The position numbers were made by a program, and so were the translations under genes. From Heliocidaris erythrogramma (lineage: Eukaryota > Echinodermata > Echinoidea > Camarodonta > Echinometridae): DNA of 64,000 bases. Under the pieces are notes generated by a model that saw nothing but the letters and a program-made list of their open reading frames with translations, was not told where the DNA came from and did not search any database. The stretch covers positions 17,081,880 through 17,145,879 of the forward strand of contig CM046855.1 in NCBI GenBank assembly GCA_025617745.1, written 5' to 3'. Below are positions 59,801 to 64,000 of this stretch, piece after piece (position 1 is the stretch's first letter; every line of letters starts with the position of its first letter).

Positions 59801-61628
59801 CTATTCACAAGCTTCTGTCATTGTGCCCAGGGCGAAGCTTCTCGTCAGTGATAATGCCAAAGGTTACTCCAAAAAGGGCAGACTGATATTGGTACCCAAG
59901 CAAATACATTTCACCTGATGAGGAGCTGCTAGGCTAGGATGATGATTCCGTAGCAGAAGATGTAGGGTGCACAAATTGGGGTTAAGGAAGGGAGAGACAT
60001 GTCTGACGAAATCTGTTATAAAATAGCATGAAATCATAAAAAGCAGTCCGTATACTCTTGGTGAATCCCCTTCTCTCTCAAACTCGAACATTAAAATATC
60101 CGTTTGTCATGTATAGGCCTAAGCGTGCTTGGATTTGGAGGGGTGTAGCTCTTACCCCTCCCTCCCCCTTAAAGAGTGTAAGATCACATGGGTTAAAGTG
60201 CAAATTCAGCCTGGTTTCCTAAATGACTGATTAAATTGAACGTGCAGTTACTTTTTATCTGATCATGAGGTATAAATTTAATATAATATGTATCTACAGA
60301 ATGCGATTAAACTTAGTAAAAGGTGGGTTCTGTGTATTTACGTTTATTAAAAGGTATCTGTTTAGCTTGGAAAAAAATATATCTTGTCAATTAAGTGATG
60401 CATCAATTCAGAGATTTGGATTTAATTATATCCCTGCATGTTCCATCGAACTCGTATCTCATAGAGATGAAAAAAAAAACACGACTCATGTAAATTTGAT
60501 AAAACGCATGTAACATCCAATTCGCAATAACAATTAAAGAGTAATATTTTTGCGAAAACTTATCAGTGTTTTTGCTCAAATAAACAATGAAAATGTATTT
60601 TGACACTTTTAAACAATGATATATACATTATTTTTGATTTCTTTTAATGAATCAGAATCATCGTAGATTGATGTTGCACCATTAAACTTAGTCTGCCATA
60701 CCCAGCATCTCATTCCCCTTCTCTATCACGTTTTGATTTGTACTCTAATTTATCATTTCAATTCTCTTCTCTTTTATAATGCTTTCCTACTACATGTACA
60801 TATTTCCGTCCATAACAGCACACATTACTCTTTAGAATTACATAAAACGATTCATTTTCTTTATAAATAATAACATATAAGAAATGACGATCCCCCTTCC
60901 AGACATTGAATCATAGACGAGTCTTATATGACGCAGTAACATTTTGTTAGCATCTGTTCTTTACATTAACCTTTTGGTAACCTCTGTGCTTTCCCTGAAA
61001 CATACCCAGAAATTCAGTCATTGCTAATAACAGTAGGATCTGTTTATACTATCGAGATAATACACTAAACAGGCATAACTATGTTTGTATAAGAATTGAT
61101 AGCACATTCTTCCTTTTCCCCTCAACTGCATTTTCCTTATGAGAATACAGTTATTATTATTATTTCAATGATTCCGTGTATTTCTGTATCTACTCTGTAA
61201 TGTCTAACTACATGTACTCTTATTTACACGACATTCCCTCTTAAATATCTCTTCTGAACATAGAACATATAGCACTTTAATGTGGTGATAATGTATATAT
61301 TTATGTACCCAATGAACTCCGTTTTAGTTTAGCATAGTGCATTTCAAGGGGAAAAATTGTAAGAAGTTGGGGGGGGGGGGGGGAAACAACGAATTTATTT
61401 TCAATTTAGCAAAGCGCAGTTTAAAAACAAATCTCACCGAGAGTGAGAGAGAGAGAGAAAAAAAAAATTACCTCGTGTAAACAGAACCAGTTTCGGTTTT
61501 CTAAGAGCGAGAACTTACCTCTGGTAAAGTGCGATATCGGGTAACCACAGGTCGGAAGGTTTGAGACTGAGAAGCTCTATACCGGCATGGTCATCCGGAT
61601 TCCAAGTGATAAACTCATCCTTCCAGCT
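26991..61628 (-). CDS. nAChR-like Cys-loop ligand-gated ion channel (3' six exons, partial)
   Basis: A pentameric receptor subunit of the plasma membrane. Visible exons in transcript order are 61628-61519, 50244-50070, 46816-46654, 45087-44890, 28270-28063 and 27441-26991, giving 434 residues in a consistent frame. Features in order: loop A (DLWLPDI), the Cys loop (C, thirteen residues, C, with YFPFD), loop C with vicinal cysteines (FYVCCPHNF), TM1, TM2 (GEKVTLAISNLLAMIL), TM3 (MIALGCGAVVCAVIVL), a His-rich cytoplasmic loop, and TM4 near the C terminus. The vicinal Cys pair marks alpha-type nicotinic subunits. Glu at -1' and Leu at 9' of TM2 indicate a cation channel. The 110-bp first exon matches the size usual for nicotinic exon 4. 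The signal peptide and first exons were not found here. The ligand is unknown, and divergence from classical subunits suggests an invertebrate-specific clade. Confidence 0.92.
28063..28270 (-). CDS. Cys-loop channel exon (TM3 and start of cytoplasmic loop)
   Basis: Encodes VTFFFIMIALGCGAVVCAVI then VLRIYHSGGERHMPSWLRFL and a basic stretch RRLQRMRKKRH. Acceptor tccag, donor gtaaga. An intron of about 16.6 kb separates it from the TM1-TM2 exon, and decayed copies of this exon lie in that intron. Confidence 0.94.
28359..28445 (-). pseudogene. Decayed duplicate of the channel TM3 exon, copy 2
   Basis: After an acceptor-like ttccag, the sequence reads FIMIALGCGAVVC, as in the true exon. A 4-base insertion (cacat region near 28397) then shifts the frame, and homology ends at about 28359 with no donor. 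It follows the working exon on the same strand by about 90 bp. Confidence 0.85.
28636..28710 (-). pseudogene. Trace of another TM3-exon copy
   Basis: Only flank-type sequence survives. Here gaagtaaaagcagaaggaag with agataataa, and ccactgtg, match the surroundings of the neighbouring exon copies, but the exon body is unrecognisable. Confidence 0.35.
28735..29560 (-). repeat. tRNA-derived SINE split by a LINE insertion
   Basis: On the - strand the head (29560-29470) reads GTCGTGGTTTAGTGGATACG and GGTTCGAGTCC, pol III A and B boxes. The body follows (TTTGGCAAGACATTAATC, TTGCCACTCTCC) down to 29360, and the tail (CCAGGGTAATAATAC, GGCGCTTAGAAACATTG) resumes at 28808-28735. The same body is found at 33.2 kb. 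Confidence 0.85.
28809..29359 (-). mobile_element. 5'-truncated LINE inside the SINE
   Basis: The - strand encodes the C-terminal end of a non-LTR reverse transcriptase (APEYMKMSLL, RGATLYNQLPSYLS, SFKSNIQAYL, stop at about 29124) with an in-frame stop earlier. A 3' untranslated region containing a C/G run follows, ending in a (CAAA)n tail. Short AAAG at both borders suggests the target site. The C-terminal pattern suits Jockey/CR1/L2-type LINEs. Confidence 0.75.
29608..29709 (-). pseudogene. Decayed duplicate of the channel TM3 exon, copy 3
   Basis: After the acceptor tttcag it reads VILSFVMIVLGCGTVVCMII, clearly homologous to the true TM3 exon. One extra base near GTTTACATGCAT then shifts the frame, and a stop follows with no donor. 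It is more diverged than copy 2, so probably older. Confidence 0.85.
31031..31817. mobile_element. TTAA-flanked MITE with ~165-bp inverted arms
   Basis: The left arm (31031-31195) and right arm (31655-31817) are inverted copies, sharing for example AACATACATTAGC, AATTGTCAGCCT, GGAGAACAGT and CCCATGGGGGCTGCCATTT. Ends are TTAAAGG. No coding capacity; open frames within are shadows. It abuts the next MITE at a shared TTAA (31814-31817). Confidence 0.9.
31815..32234. mobile_element. MITE, AAGCCCACCGCACAC family, copy 2
   Basis: The left end AAGCCCACCGCACACCATAC and right end GTGTGCGGTGGGCTTTAA are inverted, with interior similarity to copy 1 at 23.7 kb (tgacgtcagagc, gattgtctacgatt). About 420 bp, non-coding. 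Confidence 0.88.
32326..32370. repeat. (TA)n(GA)n microsatellite
   Basis: ATATAT repeats pass directly into about 15 GA units next to the inverted-arm element. Confidence 0.92.
32371..32499 (+). mobile_element. Compact inverted-arm element with hammerhead-like core
   Basis: AGTAGTAAACAAGTAAATAA at the left is repeated in inverse at the right (ending 32499); arms are about 50 bp. The centre reads CTGATGA (32427-32433), a short self-complementary AGGCCTATGGCC, then GAAA (32446-32449), the conserved order of a hammerhead ribozyme core. Hammerhead motifs are known in Penelope-like elements and retrozymes. Whether stems I and III form properly is not clear from reading. Confidence 0.55.
33189..33404 (+). 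repeat. SINE body and tail (headless)
   Basis: Contains TTTGGCAAGACATTAATCC, TTTGCCACTCTCCACCCAGG, GCTAAAGCCAGGGTAATAAC and GCGCTATATACAAG, ending in a (TATTA)-type tail. The tRNA-like head is missing. A LINE is inserted in its tail. Confidence 0.82.
33387..34327 (-). mobile_element. 5'-truncated L1/Tx1-type LINE inside the SINE tail
   Basis: An 18-bp direct repeat (GAACGGAGTATTATTATT) lies at 33387-33404 and 34310-34327. The - strand frame 34318-33772 encodes an RT C-terminal region with a zinc-knuckle-like segment (LRWFQYRLIHRILGVN, CSFCNLEEETLIHLF, CVCP), as in L1-type ORF2. It is continued in another frame to 33531 (NTIILISRFHIYKMK, KWALYLEYF). At least one frameshift separates them, so it is dead. 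Confidence 0.88.
37843..38020. repeat. GGTTCATAATTCCGAA repeat cluster
   Basis: Copies of GGTTCATAATTCCGAA and its inverse TTCGGAATTATGAACC occur at about 37865, 37904, 37974 and 37999, with related spacers. Together they form an imperfect inverted repeat about 175 bp long. Non-coding; probable foldback-type element. Confidence 0.7.
39677..39767. mobile_element. 91-bp TTAA MITE (short derivative)
   Basis: TTAAAGTGATTTGTTAACTT at the left and AAAGTTACCGAATCCCTTTAA at the right are inverted. The same ends and inner segment (TATTAAATCAAGCCTCC) occur in the 410-bp element at 61927-62336, so this is an internally shortened relative. Confidence 0.85.
44040..44200. repeat. GA-rich low-complexity tract
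   Basis: (GA)n and (AAAG)n runs in the channel intron; apparent reading frames through it are low-complexity. Confidence 0.85.
44890..45087 (-). CDS. Cys-loop channel exon (TM1-TM2), 198 bp
   Basis: Encodes ESAFFTKVVVVPSVLLTMLM (TM1), HPDSGEKVTLAISNLLAMIL (TM2) and LVADSMPPIGDTTSVL. Acceptor gacag, donor gtgagt. TM2 reads Glu -1', Thr 2', Ser 6', Leu 9', Leu 13', Asp 20'. Confidence 0.95.
45088..46653. other. Channel intron, nothing recognised
   Basis: About 1.57 kb of AT-rich DNA between the TM1-TM2 and loop C exons. No repeat family or coding exon was recognised. Confidence 0.5.
46654..46816 (-). CDS. Cys-loop channel exon (loop C), 163 bp
   Basis: Encodes VEFHTFEVPDDTSDDIFAKN, GVWTLESFTAKN and FYVCCPHNFTEIKYTLRLR. 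Acceptor ccag, donor gtaagt. The YVCC motif is the agonist-binding vicinal cysteine signature. Confidence 0.94.
46817..47629. other. Channel intron segment with GA and poly-G tracts
   Basis: Contains (GA)n at 47222-47242 and two poly-G runs of about 20 bases at 47284-47305 and 47534-47553. The segment from AGTGGCGTATCAAGACC (47263) between these runs may be another small G-tract-bearing element. Confidence 0.5.
47862..47934 (+). tRNA. tRNA-like sequence, array copy 1 (SINE head or tRNA pseudogene)
   Basis: 73 nt with a perfect 7-bp acceptor stem (GAACCAG / CTGGTTC), an A-box-like TAGCCTGGTGGTTAAG, an anticodon-arm-like hairpin CTGC-CCGGCAA-GCAG and a perfect B box GGTTCGAATCC. The D stem has about 3 pairs and the T stem has mismatches. 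Position 33 is C, not the near-universal T, so decoding function is doubtful. Confidence 0.5.
48152..48224 (+). tRNA. tRNA-like sequence, array copy 2
   Basis: Same 73-nt sequence as the first array copy, 290 bp downstream, with identical A and B boxes. Confidence 0.5.
48442..48514 (+). tRNA. tRNA-like sequence, array copy 3
   Basis: Identical to copies 1 and 2 over the 73 nt. Confidence 0.5.
48732..48804 (+). tRNA. tRNA-like sequence, array copy 4
   Basis: Differs from the others by TAGTCTGG in place of TAGCCTGG in the A-box region; otherwise the same. Confidence 0.5.
48944..50069. other. Channel intron, nothing recognised
   Basis: Moderately AT-rich; the segment 49030-49260 is less AT-rich but shows no coding signature or repeat that I can identify. 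Confidence 0.45.
50070..50244 (-). CDS. Cys-loop channel exon (Cys loop), 175 bp
   Basis: Encodes SKEFISYQETYVVCLYNGTC, then DWHFPAIMTSTC, KVDVRYFPFDIQLC and DLTFGPWSADVTM. The canonical Cys-x13-Cys loop is intact. Two additional cysteines (VVC, GTC) lie about six residues apart just upstream and are unusual for the family. Donor gtaaga. Confidence 0.94.
51715..52240. mobile_element. Decayed relative of the 13.85-kb TTAA MITE
   Basis: Shares AAATCCAAACCT, ATTGGTGAAAGTGCGAAC, AAATCGG, GAGGACCTA, GCCCCGAGGG and TCCGATTTATTT in the same order as 13850-14289. Terminal repeats are eroded, so it is older than that copy. Confidence 0.65.
52500..52770 (+). pseudogene. THAP-domain coding region with a 1-nt frameshift
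   Basis: From ATG 52500 the frame reads MPLCQAIYCSNRRENCPGKS, then FF. A T7 homopolymer (52560-52566) carries one base too many, and the reading continues in the next frame as AIPDPKKDRERCAVWIRNIR, ending CEDHF and a stop at 52768-52770. CxxxxC and the later C-x2-H (CEDHF) make a complete C2CH THAP zinc finger. It resembles the THAP start at 13060 (MPFCTAYNCTNR). The family is used by P-element transposases and by host DNA-binding proteins. No transposase follows. It may be a dead P-like element or an intron-borne gene fragment; a sequencing error in the homopolymer is possible. Confidence 0.8.
53026..53800. mobile_element. CpG-rich inverted-repeat element A
   Basis: TTAAGCCTAGGTCACAAC with CGCCGTACG at the left is inverted at the right (CGTACTT... 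/ GTACGGCGGGTTGTGACC, then TAGGCTT). The interior is strikingly rich in ACGTAC, GTGCGT and CGTACG words against an AT-rich background. No open reading frame of note. Superfamily unknown. Confidence 0.75.
53796..54838. mobile_element. CpG-rich inverted-repeat element B
   Basis: AGTCACAACTGCACGTACG at the left (53801-53819) and its exact inverse at the right (54811-54830) bound about 1 kb of CGTACG-rich DNA. It abuts element A and its termini are a variant of A's (GTCACAAC), so the two are related or one composite. Several open frames here are by-products of the high GC and are not called. Confidence 0.75.
53852..55540 (+). repeat. 1.69-kb tandem duplication, unit 1
   Basis: Begins CGGGGTTGGAAAAAACGTCC and runs through most of element B and about 700 bp of flanking AT-rich DNA, ending tgcttgttacg. 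The next unit begins immediately. Confidence 0.95.
55116..55391 (+). other. Conserved-in-duplicate ORF of 91 residues, function unknown
   Basis: Reads MSFLVNLTSFITLKIVKMLK and then a basic segment (KRTKNCTLRDRSRQKR), ending NCSFNILV. The second duplication unit has an 88-residue version with an in-frame 3-codon deletion (56805-57071). Frame preservation may be chance given the few changes. No homology recognised. Confidence 0.2.
55541..57221 (+). repeat. 1.69-kb tandem duplication, unit 2
   Basis: Nearly identical to unit 1. Differences noticed include C to A near 56263, G to A near 56401, a 9-bp deletion near 56837 and small changes near 57125 and 57159. Both units meet at CGGGG, giving a 5-bp microhomology at the junctions. 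Confidence 0.95.
57615..57790. repeat. (GA)n-rich tract
   Basis: Interrupted GAGA/CAGA runs over about 175 bp; the Arg/Glu frame through it is an artefact of the repeat. Confidence 0.92.
61519..61628 (-). CDS. Cys-loop channel exon (loop A), 110 bp
   Basis: Encodes SWKDEFITWNPDDHAGIELL through PSDLWLPDIALYQ. Acceptor gtcag, donor gtaagt. WLPDI corresponds to the conserved WxPDI of loop A. Confidence 0.93.
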
Positions 61629-64000
61629 CTGACAAGGGATGAAGGTGGATTGAGAGAGCGAGAAAGGGAGAGAAAACATTAAATGTTGTAAGATACTTGT
61701 GTAAAAATAGAGATTTAAAGTGAGAGGGCTGTCAGAAGAAGATGGAGGAGTATATGAAGGAGGATACAGTTGAAGCAAACAAGGAAGCAACATAATGGAG
61801 AGCAGTAATATGTGGAGAAAGAAAGAAAACAGAGGGGAATTCATCAGTAACCATGCATGGTAACTGTAATGCACGGAGAAAATAACAAACATTATAGGAA
61901 GCAGAGACGAAAGAGTGAAGTTTAAGTTAAAGTGATTTGGTAACTTTGAAGAGGCTTGATAAAATCTGAGCTGCCTGGCCATACATGGTATCAGTGTATG
62001 TAATATGGTGTAAAATTGAAGCCCATGGGGAAAAAAAGCACTTCAAAATCATCATATCCTTCACAAAAGTAAACATATGCAAGTGACCGGAATTACCAGA
62101 CTCATTTCCCCCCATAGACTCAGTGTTAGACTAAAGCTTATGGCCATAGCGTATGGCCACACGCTTTCGTAAATGGGAGTATTCAGTCATAGTTAACTTA
62201 ATAACAACATTATATATTTGAAAAGTTTCTATGCCTGGCTATTTATTTATCCTTCTGAACATCATTATACAAGACAGATATCAAAATGCAACAATTTATT
62301 AAATCAAGCCTCCACAAAGTTACCAAATCCCTTTAAGACAATTACGCATGAGAACATCAAACATACAAATATATATGTAGACAGACAGACAGACAGACAG
62401 ACGTAAAGAAAGACAGAGGGTATGTACATGACGGAAGTCGGATACAAGGAAAAGTTAGAGTGGTGAAATATAATTATTAGGGGGAATATCTCAATACAAA
62501 AAGGTAGAGAATGACCACTAAAACAAAGTTTCATCCATCATAAGTAATTTCTTGGTTAAAAAACCCCTCATTAGATTGGTTTCCTGTGTACAACCAAGGA
62601 GGTACTAGGCTAGAACCCCCATGTTACAACAACAACTAGTCATTTGAACTTGAAATTTATTTATCCAATAACAATAACAATAACACGTAACAAAAGATGT
62701 ATAAATTTAGATACAACAGAGTTAAGGATATTCTATTCTATTTCAACATGTCCAAATTGATATATCAGAATGTGTTCTACATTTCAAGTGTTATGCTTCT
62801 CCGAATTCGCCGATGTACTCTATTGACACAGGAATGCGCCATTGCAAACACGGTGAAAAGTACAACATGAGAACGACATTACCGGTTAAAAGGAAAAGGC
62901 GAATGTCATGATGTTACTTGAGCAATCCATAACCTGTTTTTAAAGCGCGTGGATAGGGCATGGATAACAATATGCAACATATTCCTTTGATAAAAATACA
63001 TTCAAATGGTGTTAAGAAAAGTTACATATATATAGAAGCAATTGTTGTTAGTCAAAATGAATTAGTAATGCGTAAAAAGTCAAAAGTAATAATTAATGGA
63101 GTCTCGTTTGCCCAAAAATCATATTCCGCTGACTTCATATCTCATTTAGATGAAAGCTCCAATAAAACTGTAGTAGTTTGATAACAATATCCTCTTTGAA
63201 AATAGTCAAGGTGAATTATTGTCAAATCAGTCAATTATAAATACTATCTATTTCAATCAAGGCATTAATGATGAAAACAGGTACTAGTTCTAGTGATCAT
63301 AGTCGAGATCGCTGTACCTTAAAATATATCGACTAAACCACAGCGAGTACAGGATTCATGATGAGAAATAAAGCACTGCTTTAAATATGAAGCTTGACAG
63401 CCACAATGAGATATCGTGTTCATTCTCTAACGCAAAATCATGTTAAAGGAAACAATGCGTGAATACATGAGTTGGAGATGATTTAAAATCACAGCGAGGT
63501 AACATGGTACTGAAACGCCATAGATGTTGGGGTTTTCATTCAGCTCGGGATAAGACCCTGCAAACTTCACATCTAATGAAGATCTGAAAAGTGACCAACA
63601 AAAATAATCATAAAGGAAAAATCATAAACTTGCATCAGATGCTATGGAAACTCGTCCTCCACACAATTAAAATATAATCATTAAAACAAAATACAGATAA
63701 GGCTATCCGGGAAAGGTATTAAATTTATTATATGATACCCAAAATTATCAAAGAAAACTGAAATATAAAGATTTCTACACAATATAAACACAAATACAAG
63801 CCATCTGGTTTTCATTCAGCGAACGAATTATAATTCTAGTCTTTTTCCACTCTCCGTTTCCTTTTCTATTTTTTCTTCCCTTTATTCGCTGTTCAATGCA
63901 CAGTGCTCCCCCGTATTATGCCACGTATTACGACACGGGGCCTGGAAGATTCGTATAGTATATTCGTCAGCTTCCAGTCAACGCCCATCTCTCCCTAAAT
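61629..64000. other. Upstream channel intron to window end
   Basis: Expected exons for the N-terminal domain and signal peptide were sought on the - strand and not found. Contains the MITE above and (ACAG)n at 62382-62402. The rest is AT-rich and unassigned. Confidence 0.5.
61927..62336. mobile_element. TTAA MITE, about 410 bp
   Basis: TTAAAGTGATTTGGTAACTT with AGAGGCTTGAT at the left matches in inverse ATCAAGCCTCCACAAAGTT and ACCAAATCCCTTTAA at the right, with TTAA at both edges. Non-coding. Shares ends with 39677-39767. It sits just upstream of the loop A exon of the channel gene. Confidence 0.87.

Larger units (their letters stand above)
50245..61518. other. 11.3-kb channel intron between loop A and Cys-loop exons
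   Basis: Holds a decayed MITE (51715-52240), a THAP pseudogene (52500-52770), CpG-rich inverted-repeat elements (53026-54838), the 1.69-kb tandem duplication (53852-57221) and GA-rich tracts (57615-57790, 59510-59560). The stretch 58.2-61.4 kb is AT-rich; I saw no exon in it. Confidence 0.6.

Noticed and set aside
61515-61982. Long - strand frame overlapping the loop A exon
   Set aside because: Only 61519-61628 is coding; the upstream part is low-complexity intron read-through.
63483-63586. Possible upstream channel exon on the - strand (open frame containing DVKFAGSYPELNENPNIYG after an ag)
   Set aside because: It does not resemble the nicotinic N-terminal region (no DEKNQ, no RPV motif) and has no clear donor.

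Overview
The window looks like nuclear DNA of a marine deuterostome invertebrate, most likely an echinoderm. This rests on small exons in large introns, an AT-rich background dense with short inverted-repeat elements, poly(dG) and (CT/GA) tracts, and tRNA-headed SINEs of a type I associate with sea urchins and their relatives. The species call is inference. No bacterial or viral gene was seen.

Three host genes can be read exon by exon with consistent splice phases. (1) Glyoxalase I on the + strand, 1586-4823, six exons, 192 residues, all four expected metal ligands present. (2) A phytanoyl-CoA dioxygenase (PhyH) family Fe(II)/2-oxoglutarate oxygenase on the - strand, 18654 to 7329, nine exons, 368 residues, convergent with glyoxalase I. 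(3) The 3' six exons of a nicotinic-acetylcholine-receptor-like Cys-loop channel on the - strand, 61628 to 26991. It has vicinal cysteines in loop C, a cation-type pore helix, a histidine-rich cytoplasmic loop and TM4; its 5' exons were not found and probably lie beyond 64000.

The rest is largely mobile DNA. The large PhyH intron holds a 3814-bp P-element-like transposon (12883-16696) with 28-bp perfect terminal inverted repeats, an 8-bp target duplication and a partial THAP domain; a local tandem duplication preserves an uninserted copy of the target. A second THAP coding region, with a one-base shift, lies at 52500-52770 beside CpG-rich inverted-repeat elements and a nearly perfect 1.69-kb tandem duplication (53852-57221). 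Other elements are TTAA-flanked MITEs, a MITE family beginning AAGCCCACCGC, two truncated LINEs each inserted inside a SINE, a four-unit 290-bp array each carrying a 73-nt tRNA-like sequence (47711-48870), inverted-arm elements with hammerhead-like cores (22.0-23.0 kb, 32.4 kb), and a degenerate array carrying AGGTCA direct repeats (19.8-20.5 kb).

The three host genes have unrelated roles (methylglyoxal detoxification, oxidative hydroxylation, ligand-gated ion conduction), and nothing suggests they are co-regulated. The observations I rate highest are the repeated, decaying TM3 exon of the channel gene, the P-like insertion with its empty-site control, and the tRNA-like tandem array.
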